From contig CAKZMG010000015.1 of NCBI GenBank assembly GCA_937128235.1, forward strand, positions 1 through 56,445: a stretch of 56,445 nucleotides of DNA. The letters run 5' to 3'. Made by a program: the position numbers and the translations under genes. Under the pieces are notes generated by a model. It was not told the DNA's origin and did no database searches. It was given only the letters and a program-made list of their open reading frames with translations. The first letter of the stretch is position 1, and each line of letters begins with the position of its first letter. This stretch comes from an uncultured Verrucomicrobiales bacterium. GTDB lineage: Bacteria; Verrucomicrobiota; Verrucomicrobiia; Verrucomicrobiales; Akkermansiaceae. Of the stretch, positions 27,133 to 36,606 are shown one piece after another.

Positions 27133-27228
27133 AGGCGAGAACTCCCCTAAACACTAAGCTGCTTTTCCCTCCAGATCTACCCTTGTACTCCGCATAGCTG
27201 CTCTGAGAGCTATTTTCTTAAACAAAAT

Positions 27229-27257
27229 CACTTCAAAACCACTTCAAAACCACTTCG
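27229..27257. repeat. Short 11-base tandem repeat upstream of mutS
   Basis: CACTTCAAAAC repeats with period 11 (27229-27239 and 27240-27250) and a partial third copy. It lies 44 to 72 bases before the mutS start codon; a role in expression is not shown. Confidence 0.6.
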
Positions 27258-27300
27258 CTCTTTCCAGAGGTGGGCTGAGGGTTTAGAACTCTCGGCACAG

Positions 27301-29805
27301 ATGGCAGCTAAGAAATCACCAAAATCAAAAAAACTTACCCCTATGATGGCACAGTATCAGGCGATACGGAGATCGCTGCCTGAGGATGTGGTGCTGTTCT
27401 TTAGACTGGGAGATTTCTATGAGATGTTCTTTGAGGATGCTAAGCGGGCAGCTGGTGTGCTGAATCTGGCTCTAACAAAACGCCATGATGTCCCGATGTG
27501 TGGATTCCCCTATCACTCTGCGGAGGGATACATTGCCAAATTAGTGCGAGCGAACACGCGGGTAGCGATAGCTGAACAGACGACTACTCCGGTGGCTGGT
27601 CAGCTAGTGGAGCGTGAAATCAGCCAGATCATTTCTGCGGGATCAGTGAGCGATGTGAATCTGTTAGACGACACCAAGAATAATTTTCTAGCTTCAGTTT
27701 ACCTCGGCGGGACGAAGAAGAAGCCGTGTTATGCAATCGCCTGCGCAGATCACACCACGGGTGAGTTCACGTTAGCAGAATTTTCTAACAAAGAGCTAAT
27801 GAAAGATGAGGTGACTCGCTTATCGCCTTCTGAAATCATTATTTCTGATGACCAGCTTGCAGAGCTAGGAGACATCGCATCCTGCCAGCCCTATGATGCT
27901 TATGCCTATCTTCATGAAACGGCACTCCACACGCTGAAAGATCATTTCAAGGTGAACTCGCTTGATGGGTTCGGCTGTGCTGAGATGGACACGGCGGTCT
28001 CAGCTGCGGGTGCTATACTGCATTATCTGGGGCATCAGTTACGTAGATCCTGTGATCATTTGCGGAAGCTCTCCGTGAGAGAATCTGCGAATTATGTGCT
28101 GATCGATGCTTCATCACAGGGAAATTTAGACCTAGTGGAATCTCGCACAGGTAAGCAGCACACCTTACTAGGTGCACTGGATAGAACCTCTACTCCGATG
28201 GGTGCGCGCAAGCTGCGGGACTGGATACTGCACCCGCTGAGGGATCTCGATCCACTGATCGCGAGGCAGGATTTAGTGGCGGCATTTCTGGAGCAGCCGT
28301 ATCTACTATCGCAGTGCAGGGCTACGCTGAAAAATATCAGAGACATTGAGCGCACTACTGGAAGACTTTCTCAGAGAGCTGGAACACCACGAGATCTACA
28401 ATCACTGGGAAATTCCCTCTCGCACATTCCTACCCTAAAAGAAGATCTAACAGCGGTGGCATCATCCACTCCACTGGCGGCTCAGCTTCTGCAACAAATT
28501 GAAGAATTTCCTGAGCTTGTGGATTTGTTAGAATCCGCGCTCGTAGATGAGCCACCTGCTAGCATGAAGGATGGCGGAGTCATTAGGGATGGATATCATC
28601 CTGAGCTCGATGAGCTGAGAGCTGCGACTACGGATGGCAAGAAATGGATTGCGGAGCTACAGGAAACGGAGCGTAAGAGAACAGGGATAGATACTCTCAA
28701 GATTAAATTTAATAATGTCTTTGGCTACTTTATAGAAGTCACAAAAGCGAAAGCAGACAACGTGCCAGAGGACTACACGCGCAAGCAAACGATGGCGAAT
28801 GCGGAGCGTTTCATCACTCCTGAACTCAAGGAAGTAGAGAACAAAGTGCTAGGTGCTGAGGAACGGGCGAAGCAGTTAGAGCTGGAGGAATTTACCAAGC
28901 TGCGCAACCAAATCTGCGAGCATATCGATACCTTACAATCCACTGCTGATGCGCTTGCTACGTTGGATGTTTTATTAGGGCTGGCGGAGACAGCTCAGCT
29001 CCATGGACATGTCAGACCTGCACTGGATGAGTCCACGCATTTACAGATTGTCGAAGGCAGGCATCCGGTGTTAGAGCAGACTTTAGTGGATGAGAAATTT
29101 GTGCCAAATGACACGCTGTTAGATCCAGAAGACTCTAACCTCATCGTTCTAACAGGTCCTAACATGGCGGGTAAATCTACCTACATTCGTCAGGTAGCGC
29201 TGATCACTGTGATGGCTCAGATCGGGGCTTACGTTCCAGCGGAGTCTGCACACATTGGGCTCACGGATCGGATATTTTGCCGCGTGGGAGCGAGCGATGA
29301 CCTCGCACGCGGACAGTCCACGTTCATGGTGGAAATGAATGAGACTTCATTGATCATCAATAATGCGACTGAGCGCTCACTAGTGATTCTCGATGAAATA
29401 GGCAGAGGGACAGCAACATTTGATGGCTTATCGATAGCGTGGTCAGTGGCTGAGCATCTGCACGATGAGATAAAAGCGCGGACACTCTTCGCCACACACT
29501 ACCACGAGCTAACAGATCTAGCGAACACGCGTGATGCTGTGGCGAACTACAATGTAGCGGTGAGAGAATGGAATGATGATATTATTTTTCTACGTAAAAT
29601 TCTACCTGGAACTGCTGACAAGTCCTACGGAATCCAAGTGGCTAAACTGGCGGGACTACCGCCTAGTATTGTGAATAGAGCGAAGGACATTCTTTCTCAC
29701 CTAGAGATGAATTCCTCCAAACCAGACGCCAAGAAAAACCCGAAGCCTAAGAACACTAGGCAGACAATGCCAGAAGCGGATTCACCACAGATGGATTTAT
29801 TTTAA
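27301..29805 (+). CDS. mutS: DNA mismatch repair protein MutS
   Basis: 834 aa, near the E. coli length of 853. The mismatch-recognition motif is present as FFRLGDFYEMFFEDA (Phe-x-Glu: FYE, near 38-40). The ATPase domain has Walker A LTGPNMAGKSTYIRQ near 620, LDEIGRGTATFDGLS (Walker B and D-loop) and ATHYHELTDLA. It binds mispairs and recruits MutL in replication repair; mutL is not in the window. The start MAAKKSPKSKKLTPMMAQY is Lys-rich before the conserved M-x-Q-Y segment. A GGTAAGTTTT word (27330-27340) lies in this tail. Confidence 0.97.
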   Translation: MAAKKSPKSKKLTPMMAQYQAIRRSLPEDVVLFFRLGDFYEMFFEDAKRAAGVLNLALTKRHDVPMCGFPYHSAEGYIAKLVRANTRVAIAEQTTTPVAGQLVEREISQIISAGSVSDVNLLDDTKNNFLASVYLGGTKKKPCYAIACADHTTGEFTLAEFSNKELMKDEVTRLSPSEIIISDDQLAELGDIASCQPYDAYAYLHETALHTLKDHFKVNSLDGFGCAEMDTAVSAAGAILHYLGHQLRRSCDHLRKLSVRESANYVLIDASSQGNLDLVESRTGKQHTLLGALDRTSTPMGARKLRDWILHPLRDLDPLIARQDLVAAFLEQPYLLSQCRATLKNIRDIERTTGRLSQRAGTPRDLQSLGNSLSHIPTLKEDLTAVASSTPLAAQLLQQIEEFPELVDLLESALVDEPPASMKDGGVIRDGYHPELDELRAATTDGKKWIAELQETERKRTGIDTLKIKFNNVFGYFIEVTKAKADNVPEDYTRKQTMANAERFITPELKEVENKVLGAEERAKQLELEEFTKLRNQICEHIDTLQSTADALATLDVLLGLAETAQLHGHVRPALDESTHLQIVEGRHPVLEQTLVDEKFVPNDTLLDPEDSNLIVLTGPNMAGKSTYIRQVALITVMAQIGAYVPAESAHIGLTDRIFCRVGASDDLARGQSTFMVEMNETSLIINNATERSLVILDEIGRGTATFDGLSIAWSVAEHLHDEIKARTLFATHYHELTDLANTRDAVANYNVAVREWNDDIIFLRKILPGTADKSYGIQVAKLAGLPPSIVNRAKDILSHLEMNSSKPDAKKNPKPKNTRQTMPEADSPQMDLF

Positions 29806-30140
29806 ACTGAAATCGCTACCCTGAAAAATCTATCTAAAAAAACAAAAGGAAGATCATCAACCAACAAGGACAATGATGATTATACACGTGTGCAATATCC
29901 TTTTGTGAAATACCGCAATCAAGCTCCACCAAAGAGTCCGGCACCCACAAGATAGCCGTCCAGATTTGACTTTATTCCATTCCAGCGGTCTCTCACTTTC
30001 GCCTCCCGAATTACAAGTCGAAAAAACTTTTCGTGAAATTGTATTGTGACGATTTATTAACTATGGTACCTAATCTAAATACTGAACATTTTTTCGTTTT
30101 GTAAAATGAAGACTCAGTATTAATCAGCTCTAGCAAAAAC
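29806..30140. other. Noncoding gap between mutS and the beta-lactamase-fold gene
   Basis: No gene. An imperfect long hairpin could form from ACAAAAGGA (29842-29850) with TCCTTTTGT (29898-29906), with an inner ATCATC/GATGAT pair and an ACACGTGT palindrome at 29884-29891. It might end the mutS transcript but lacks a T-run. Nothing else is recognised. Confidence 0.4.
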
Positions 30141-31442
30141 ATGATGAAAAAACATCTCACAATCTCTGATATTTCCAGAAGAAAGTTCATAAATATTACA
30201 TTAGCTTCTACTTTTTGTTCAAAGTTATTACAGGCACAAAATCAACAGTTCAGGACTCCGATGACTGGAAAAACTGTTCAAGGGTTAGAAGCTTTTGACG
30301 AAATGATGCATAAATTCATTTTAGAAAATAAAGTTCCTGGGGCTTCACTGTCTCTGGGATGGAAAGGGAAATTGATTTATAACCGAGGTTTTGGCTTTGC
30401 GAATGTAGAGGATTCTGAGAAAGTAAAACCAGATGCTCTCTTTAGGATTGCCAGTGTTTCAAAGCCAATTACTGCAACCGCGGTGCTTCAGCTAGTTGAG
30501 CGTGGGCTTCTAAAACTATCTGATCGTGTGGTGGGCAAGCTAGCGTTAACTCCTTTCCTTTTAGCTGGTACTACTATTGACGCACGTTGGGATAAGATCA
30601 CGGTTGAGCATTGTTTGCAACATATCGGAGGATGGGATAGAGGAGTATCATATGACCCTATTGTTCGACATCGTCAAATAGCTAAAACTCTTGGTATCGA
30701 TTTCCCTGTCAGCTCTGATGATATAATAAAGTATATGATGGGTAAACCTCTAGATTTTGATCCTGGCACAAAGTATGCATACTCAAATTTAGGTTACTTG
30801 ATACTTGGGCGTTTAATTGAGGTTGTGTCAGGAATGACCTACGAGAAGTACGTTAGACACAACATTTTCAAACCACTTAAATTGAACAAGCCAAGACTGG
30901 CTTCCGCATTAGAAGAGAATAGAGCAATTGGTGAAGTCCGCTACTATGATCAGAAGAATCGTAAAGGTAAATGTGTTTATCCTCCAAGGGTAGGAGAGGA
31001 AGTTCCCATTCAGTATGGTTACGACAATATTGAGGCATATGGGGCTCATGGGGGGTGGATTTGCTCAACTGCTGACCTAGTGGTTTTCGCCAATGCCTTT
31101 AGCGATCCTAAGGCTTGTCCACTTCTTAGTGAGGCATCAATTAATCGGATGTGGAAAAACCCTGATTATAGGAAAGTAAAAGCGGACAAAGATAAAGAGA
31201 GGAGAAAGTACTATGGGCTGGGCTGGGAAGTGTATGATTTTCCAAGATCCCCAGAGATCAATACCTGGCATAGTGGCTATATTCCAGGAAGTGAGTCAGA
31301 ATTAGTTCGGCGGTGGGACGGTCTTACATGGGCAGTGCTATTCAATACTGCTTTTAATCAAAAACAACAATCTCTTGTTGGTTTAATCGATCAGTTGTTA
31401 CATAAAACATCATCAAAAGTAAAGAGGTGGCCAACAGGCTAA
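30141..31442 (+). CDS. Exported beta-lactamase-fold serine hydrolase (class C/esterase type)
   Basis: 433 aa. The N-terminus (SRRKFINITLAS) is a twin-arginine-type export signal ending near LLQAQ. Family motifs are SxxK in FRIASVSKPITA (about 112), YSN in YAYSNLGYLILG (about 217), and a late HSG in TWHSGYIPGSE in place of KTG. These mark the serine beta-lactamase-like family, which includes class C enzymes, carboxypeptidases and esterases. The HSG in place of KTG leans to an esterase or peptidase, not a true beta-lactamase. It stands alone. The substrate is unknown. Confidence 0.86.
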   Translation: MMKKHLTISDISRRKFINITLASTFCSKLLQAQNQQFRTPMTGKTVQGLEAFDEMMHKFILENKVPGASLSLGWKGKLIYNRGFGFANVEDSEKVKPDALFRIASVSKPITATAVLQLVERGLLKLSDRVVGKLALTPFLLAGTTIDARWDKITVEHCLQHIGGWDRGVSYDPIVRHRQIAKTLGIDFPVSSDDIIKYMMGKPLDFDPGTKYAYSNLGYLILGRLIEVVSGMTYEKYVRHNIFKPLKLNKPRLASALEENRAIGEVRYYDQKNRKGKCVYPPRVGEEVPIQYGYDNIEAYGAHGGWICSTADLVVFANAFSDPKACPLLSEASINRMWKNPDYRKVKADKDKERRKYYGLGWEVYDFPRSPEINTWHSGYIPGSESELVRRWDGLTWAVLFNTAFNQKQQSLVGLIDQLLHKTSSKVKRWPTG

Positions 31443-31660
31443 TCGAACGTTATATCTGTTTAATAAAGGATTATTAACTTTTGCAATTTATGAGATAAAC
31501 AGTCCTTACACTAAATTGGCAGTTAAACCAGACTAAAATAATTTACCCAGATCTTGATGATTATTCGCAAGGTGAGCGAGGAGCTTTAATAGCTTTAGTT
31601 TTCAATCGTGATTCATTTCGAATGAATAGATATGGAAAAAACTAAGAAAAGAGTGAATTC

Positions 31661-32629
31661 CTACGCTATCGCATCGCCGTTCCACTCACCGTATTGCCTG
31701 AATTTCTGGTAACGTTGCTCTAACATTTCGTCTGTGCTGAGTGCTTGGACTTGCTGAATCTGAGCTAGGACTGCATCGCGGAAATTAGTCGCTGCTTTAG
31801 CATGGTCATGATGTGCGCCGCCTCTTGGCTCACTGATGACTTCATCGATGAGATTCAGCTTACCTAAATCTGGGGCAGCTATTTTCATGGCTTCCGCCGC
31901 TTCTGGTGCGTGTTGTCTATGCTTCCAGAGAATGGCTGCACAGCCCTCTGGACTGATCACTGAGTAGTAGGCATTTTCCATCATCATAACGCGGTCTGCC
32001 ACGCCTATGCCGAGTGCTCCACCAGAACCACCTTCACCTAGAACACAGGCGATGATGGGTGTCTTGAGGTTCATCATTTCCTTGAGGTTAAATGCGATGG
32101 CTTCCGCGATATTTCTCTCCTCTGCTCCGATTCCAGGGAATGCTCCAGGGGTATCGATCATGCATACGACTGGGAGTTTGAATCGCTCCGCGAGCCTCAT
32201 CAGTCTGAGTGCCTTTCTATAGCCTTCTGGATGAGCGCTGCCAAAGTTTCTGAGTAGATTCTCCTTCGTATCGCGACCTTTCTGATGACCAATCACCACC
32301 ACTTTTTGACCACCAATTTTAGCGAATCCACCTGGCATAGCATGATCATCACCAATGTGACGATCACCGTGCAACTCAACGAAATCAGTAAATCCGTAGG
32401 CAAGGTAATCTAGCATGAATGGGCGATTTGGATGTCTGGCGATTTGAACTCGCTGCCAAGGTGTGAGATTATCATAGATCTCAGATTTCAGATTGGTGAG
32501 CTTTTGCTCCATAGAAATGATCTCAGCACTGAGGTCAATGTCTTGGGTATCAGATTGGCTTTTCAGCTTTACGATTTCGCTTTCGAGATCAGCGATTGGC
32601 TTTTCAAACTCTAAAGGTTTCATGCTCAT
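31661..32629 (-). CDS. accA: Acetyl-CoA carboxylase carboxyltransferase subunit alpha
   Basis: 322 aa. A coiled N-terminal helix (LESEIVKLKSQSDTQDID) and the crotonase-like core (DGRHIGDDHAMPGGFAKIGG, GHQKGRDTKEN, TPGAFPGIGAEERN, LGEGGSGGALGIG) match AccA. It carries out half of the carboxyl transfer to acetyl-CoA that starts fatty acid synthesis; AccD is not in the window. It is the last of a minus-strand run with the LysM gene upstream and acpP further on, a partial fatty acid neighbourhood. Confidence 0.95.
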   Translation of the reverse strand: MSMKPLEFEKPIADLESEIVKLKSQSDTQDIDLSAEIISMEQKLTNLKSEIYDNLTPWQRVQIARHPNRPFMLDYLAYGFTDFVELHGDRHIGDDHAMPGGFAKIGGQKVVVIGHQKGRDTKENLLRNFGSAHPEGYRKALRLMRLAERFKLPVVCMIDTPGAFPGIGAEERNIAEAIAFNLKEMMNLKTPIIACVLGEGGSGGALGIGVADRVMMMENAYYSVISPEGCAAILWKHRQHAPEAAEAMKIAAPDLGKLNLIDEVISEPRGGAHHDHAKAATNFRDAVLAQIQQVQALSTDEMLEQRYQKFRQYGEWNGDAIA

Positions 32630-32669
32630 GGTGGTATTTTGCAGTGATTCTTACATTTGCGCAATGGTT

Positions 32670-33602
32670 TTAATAACGAATTTCAACAACATTTGACCGC
32701 CTAAGGAGGAGAGCTAGCTCTTCCATATCGGCTGTCGAGAGGATAATTCCACGGAAACTCTCATCTACCTTAATATCCTCGCTGATGATTTCGATATTGG
32801 GATTGAGAATCTTGATTCGCTTGGAGGCTTCACGGTAGTCGCCTCGGGTGACATTGACTCTAGATTTCCCTTTATAGGCTCTTATATTTTCAATGGTGGT
32901 GCGCACAAGGTCTGAGTCGCCTCGTTTCTTGGGCATCGTCATATCCACCACTGGCTCGTAGTATTTTACTACCTCGCCTGATTCATCAATGAGGAATAGT
33001 TGGTTCAAGCGTGGGATGATTCTCAAGGAAAGATTTAACGGCATGATCACTAGCTTATCTTTCGGCTGAAGACGATCTATCCTGGTCAACCCATTGAGAT
33101 ACATCAGGATGTCTAGGTTCGTATCATGCTGCCCCACTATTTTTAGATAGCTGTCATTATGCTTCACTGTGTAGATCAATTTTCCATCATTTGGTCTATG
33201 TTCTAACAGATCATCCATTCGCATCTCACCGAGGACCCGGTAAGCTTCCCTCTCCGCTGGAGTTCCTGGGTATCTCACCACTATTTCTTCTAGCTTGAGG
33301 CGTGCATTATCATATTCACCAGCCTGTAACATCGAGCGAGCTTTCTCAAATGCGGGGTTCCCTAAAACAATTTTGGGGGTATTTTTATTACTTAGTTTAC
33401 GTCTAACAGAATCGATCACCACGAGATCATCTGTAGCAGGCTTATTGGGAATGAGTTTATTTATTTTATCTGAACCGACTACATCATCAGGTGTGGTGCC
33501 ATCTGAGATACCGAAGTATTTAGAGATCACGAAGAGCGTGATCACTACGATGGTAAGCACGATTATGGCAGCAACTAATCTGATCAGAGTCTGTAGCCTC
33601 AT
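32670..33602 (-). CDS. Membrane-anchored LysM protein
   Basis: 310 aa. One N-terminal membrane helix (LVAAIIVLTIVVITLFVISKYFG, about 9-31) is followed by an extracytoplasmic part. A helical repeat-like segment (ARSMLQAGEYDNARLKLEEIVVRYPGTPAEREAYRVL) resembles a TPR pair. A single LysM motif (YTVKHNDSYLKIVGQHDTNLDILMYLNG, about 143-170) would bind peptidoglycan. The rest is unrecognised. It lies 4 bases after the next gene and 40 before accA. Role: envelope-associated, otherwise unknown. Confidence 0.75.
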   Translation of the reverse strand: MRLQTLIRLVAAIIVLTIVVITLFVISKYFGISDGTTPDDVVGSDKINKLIPNKPATDDLVVIDSVRRKLSNKNTPKIVLGNPAFEKARSMLQAGEYDNARLKLEEIVVRYPGTPAEREAYRVLGEMRMDDLLEHRPNDGKLIYTVKHNDSYLKIVGQHDTNLDILMYLNGLTRIDRLQPKDKLVIMPLNLSLRIIPRLNQLFLIDESGEVVKYYEPVVDMTMPKKRGDSDLVRTTIENIRAYKGKSRVNVTRGDYREASKRIKILNPNIEIISEDIKVDESFRGIILSTADMEELALLLRRSNVVEIRY

Positions 33603-33606
33603 TTTT

Positions 33607-34131
33607 CTATATCAGTCCCTTTCGTTTGAAATCAAATTGGTTAATTTCCTGAGATTTCTGAATCATATCGATTGAGAATTTCAGCAAGCCAATCTCCCAA
33701 GTATCCTCAATGGCTTCCATGACTGCCATCATCGGGTCATCTTCAGAGTGGACTTTATCGAGTATTTCAGCCTTCACCGTCTCGTATGAGCCAGTGATAG
33801 TTTCTGAGTTCACCTCAGTGCGTTTGAAGTTAAATCCATACTGGAAATACACTGGCTCCATGTCATTTTCTTTGAGCCAATCAAGTAGTTCTCGTGCCTT
33901 TTCATCGAAGCCTTCTAACTCCACCGATGAATAGTGGGATGGCTTGATGATTCTCGGTTTATGCGCTTCTACTGTCCCCCTTCTGACGATGACTTTCCCT
34001 ACCTCATCCATCATTTCAGAGATGATGACAAAATGGAATTTGGTGCTACCGAAGGTATCTATCCTGCGGTCAGGCTCACGCAGAACATGGCTATGTTCCA
34101 TTGCGTATTGAATGTCAGCTTGCTTGGGCAT
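33607..34131 (-). CDS. Conserved-looking hypothetical protein
   Basis: 174 aa, soluble, acidic and basic mixed, with no signal peptide. A segment KFHFVIISEMMDEVGKVIVRRGTVEAHKPRIIKPSHYSSVELEGF looks like a beta-rich domain, and the second half is helical. I do not recognise it. It is separated by 4 bases from the LysM gene and probably co-transcribed with it. Its start codon follows a terminator that closes acpP. Confidence 0.65.
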   Translation of the reverse strand: MPKQADIQYAMEHSHVLREPDRRIDTFGSTKFHFVIISEMMDEVGKVIVRRGTVEAHKPRIIKPSHYSSVELEGFDEKARELLDWLKENDMEPVYFQYGFNFKRTEVNSETITGSYETVKAEILDKVHSEDDPMMAVMEAIEDTWEIGLLKFSIDMIQKSQEINQFDFKRKGLI

Positions 34132-34155
34132 GGATCGCTTTTAACCTTATATCAA

Positions 34156-34188
34156 AAAAGGTGGCATCACCTAAATGAGCCACCTTTT
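34156..34188 (-). terminator. Terminator of acpP
   Basis: AAAAGGTGGC (34156-34165) and GCCACCTTTT (34179-34188) form a 10-base stem; six A residues on the plus strand (34154-34159) give a T-run for minus-strand transcripts. It separates acpP from the next gene. Confidence 0.88.
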
Positions 34189-34213
34189 GTTAAATCTTTG
34201 GTCTAACCCTTGA

Positions 34214-34450
34214 TTAAGAAACTTTCTGAATGTAGGTGACGATATCGTTCACGCACTGTAGCTTCTCAGCTTCTTCGTCAGGCACTTCGATGCCGAACTC
34301 TTCTTCAAAAGCCATGACTAATTCAACTGTATCAAGTGAATCAGCACCGAGGTCATCGATGAATTTTGCTTCGTTCTTTACCTGGTCAGGTGTTACGTTG
34401 AGTTGCTCAACGATGATTTCTTTTACTTTTTGTTCGATTGATTCAGACAT
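34214..34450 (-). CDS. acpP: Acyl carrier protein
   Basis: 78 aa, the standard length. The DSLD motif ([25 protein letters not shown]) carries the Ser that receives 4'-phosphopantetheine. The acidic helix II is typical. It carries growing acyl chains in fatty acid synthesis. A terminator follows it, and its neighbours are not fab genes, although accA lies 1.6 kb away on the same strand. Confidence 0.97.
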   Translation of the reverse strand: MSESIEQKVKEIIVEQLNVTPDQVKNEAKFIDDLGADSLDTVELVMAFEEEFGIEVPDEEAEKLQCVNDIVTYIQKVS

Positions 34451-34544
34451 TGTGATGTTGTATGTTTTAATTACGTTATTTTCTCTAACGACAGTAGATA
34501 TTTACTCCTGAAATAATGATTTAGCAACTACGAATTTAGCTAAA

Positions 34545-35432
34545 TTATTCAGATTCGGTGGTTGATTTTGATTTTTCAGCTGATTCTGATTCATCCTCGT
34601 CATCCTCATCCTCATCATCATCACTGACAAATTCAATGACTTCACCTTTAAAGTTCTCCATAATCTGGGTGAATAAAGCTTCCGCAGGCGCTCCATCTTC
34701 TTCTTGGAACTGCCCATAGACCATCCCATCTATTTTCGCTTTTTTGATCTCACCGTCTTCCTCGTAGTGGATCATCGCTAGCCCTTTCCCGTCCCATTTT
34801 CTCTTATCTAGCTTGCGCATCGCGGTGAAGGGAATCTCATCACCTCCAGGCGGTGAGTATCCAGTAGGAGTCACTTTCATCGTGCGTCCCATGATTCTGA
34901 GACAGATGAAAATAGCGAATAGGAGTAATGCCACACAGATTCCGCAGACGATGAATTGCTCTCGAATAGTTCCTGCATCATATATCTCCTCAGAAGGCTT
35001 TATCGGGAGTGATGTTCTGCTAGAATAGGCTTCCCAGAGTTTATAAGGCTTATCTTCCTTCAGCTCATTATAGCCGTTAACTATCTCTTCTGGCCATTTT
35101 TGGCTATAATCATAGTCTCTTGGCATCAAGCTCTTATCTTCAGGTGCTGGTATTATCTGCTCACTTGCGAAAGCTGCCCATGTCTCAGCAGTGTATTTCT
35201 CTTTATTAAATTCATTACTTGCTGCCACTGCAAAATCAAGACTCTCAGGAAATTTTTCACCTTTATCTGAAAAAAGCAGATTCGTAACAAAAGCCACATT
35301 TTTCTCACGATACCCCCAGTATCCATCCTTAAAGAACCATAGTGAAAAGAAAGTCAGCATTGCTGCCACTGCGATAGCTCGGGTTTTGAACCACTTTGAA
35401 GGTTTACATACGATAGTTTTAGGATCAGACAT
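34545..35432 (-). CDS. Two-helix membrane protein of unknown function
   Basis: 295 aa. Hydrophobic helices lie near 18-35 (AIAVAAMLTFFSLWFF) and 160-182 (FIVCGICVALLLFAIFICLRI). Between them is an extracytoplasmic loop of about 120 residues. The second half is cytoplasmic, with PPGGDEIPFTAMRKLDKRKWDGKGLAMIHYE, resembling a small PH-like or SHOCT-like fold, and a very acidic tail (DDDEDEDDEDESES). I do not recognise the family. It is divergent from selD, and its stop is 93 bases before acpP begins. Confidence 0.65.
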   Translation of the reverse strand: MSDPKTIVCKPSKWFKTRAIAVAAMLTFFSLWFFKDGYWGYREKNVAFVTNLLFSDKGEKFPESLDFAVAASNEFNKEKYTAETWAAFASEQIIPAPEDKSLMPRDYDYSQKWPEEIVNGYNELKEDKPYKLWEAYSSRTSLPIKPSEEIYDAGTIREQFIVCGICVALLLFAIFICLRIMGRTMKVTPTGYSPPGGDEIPFTAMRKLDKRKWDGKGLAMIHYEEDGEIKKAKIDGMVYGQFQEEDGAPAEALFTQIMENFKGEVIEFVSDDDEDEDDEDESESAEKSKSTTESE

Positions 35433-35549
35433 GAAGTAGGTGTAAATTTATATAGATGAAATAATCATTGGTTTCATCATAAATCAATGCAATAAATCAC
35501 TATACAGAAAATAATTAACCAAACTTAATCACAACAAGTCATACCAACT

Positions 35550-36593
35550 ATGTCCAAACCGACTAAACTCACTTCGCTTGTCGCCTGTGGAGGCTGAGCA
35601 TCTAAGCTAGATCCAGAATCTCTCTCGCAAGTTTTGCGGGACTTACCACAGACAACTGACTCAAACCTCTTAGTGGGATCCGCCACAGCTGATGACGCTG
35701 GCGTTTACCTTCTAAACTCTGAAACTGCGCTGGTGCAGACGCTAGATTTCTTCACTCCTATCTGCGATGATGCTTATTTATTTGGTCAGATAGCCGCCGC
35801 GAACTCGCTCTCTGATGTCTATGCAATGGGCGGCAGACCTATCACGGCGATGGCGATAGCTGGAATGCCGGACACCATCTTGAGCACCGATGAAATCCAA
35901 GCCATTTTCAGAGGAGGCGCTGATATGGTAAAGCTAGCTGGCTGCTCACTAGTAGGAGGACACACAATCAAAAACCCTGAACCTATCTACGGTCTCTCGG
36001 CCACGGGCGTCGTTCATCCAGACCGCTACACCGCTAATGCTCACGCTAAGGCTGGGGATGTTCTTATCCTGACCAAGCCACTCGGAACTGGCATTATTTC
36101 AACCGCGATCAAGAATGGAAAATGCAGTGATGAGCTCAATGATCTAGCGGTGAAATCCATGATCACCCTCAACACTCCTGGTGCGGATCTCGCTGAGCAA
36201 GATCTGGTCAATGCTTGCACAGATGTCACAGGATTTGGTCTTCTGGGGCACCTCAAGGAAATCTGTGCCAGCTCAGAGGTAACAGCCGAGCTAGACTGCT
36301 CTAAAATTCCGGCTATTTCTGATGATGTTCATCGTTTGATTTCTGATGGCATCGTCCCTGGAGGCACTAAAAAGAACCTATCTACCGTGCTACCTCATGT
36401 TCAGGTAAATGATGTTTCTCAAGAAATGCAACTACTCCTGGCAGATGCGCAGACTTCTGGCGGACTACTTATTTCTGTCCCACAGGAAAATGTCCCATCG
36501 GTCCTCCAGATACTTCAAGAGCACGATTCGCTCTGTGCGGTAGAGATAGGTCGCATCTTAGATAAGCAAGACGCCTACATTTCGCTCAATTAG
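35550..36593 (+). CDS. selD: Selenide, water dikinase SelD, itself a selenoprotein (UGA codon 16)
   Basis: 347 aa. Reading through TGA at 35595-35597 gives MSKPTKLTSLVACGG-U-ASKLDPESL, so Sec16 takes the place of the catalytic Cys/Sec in the CGG(C/U)AxK motif. Downstream homology is continuous: GSATADDAGVYLLNSETALVQTLDFFTPICDD, SDVYAMGGRPITAMA and DVTGFGLLGHLKEI. It makes selenophosphate from selenide and ATP. A predictor that treats TGA as stop would begin at 35634 and lose the active site. A possible SECIS hairpin follows. The 3' neighbour starts 13 bases later. selA, selB and selC must lie elsewhere. Confidence 0.95.
35598..35638 (+). promoter_or_regulatory. Candidate bacterial SECIS element in selD
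   Basis: CGCAA (35626-35630) and TTGCG (35634-35638) form a hairpin with loop GTT, the G being 33 bases after the UGA, within the 16-37 range recalled for the apical G of bacterial SECIS elements. A nearer small hairpin ATCTA-AGC-TAGAT (35600-35612) is less likely. Function is inferred. Confidence 0.5.
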
Positions 36594-36606
36594 AAGTTAA
36601 CAAGTC

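Noticed and set aside
29842-29906. Long inverted repeat after mutS as a terminator
   Set aside because: The arms are 9 bases with a 47-base spacer and no T-run, too weak to call.
31498-31645. Open frame of about 48 codons without an ATG between the beta-lactamase-fold gene and accA
   Set aside because: It reads TVLTLNWQLNQTKIIYPDLD and onward to a stop but has no start codon, no ribosome site and no family I know.
35634-36593. Shorter selD start after an apparent stop (TGA)
   Set aside because: The 5' reading with Sec at codon 16 gives the conserved SelD N-terminus; the short start would lose the active site. I do not treat it as a pseudogene.
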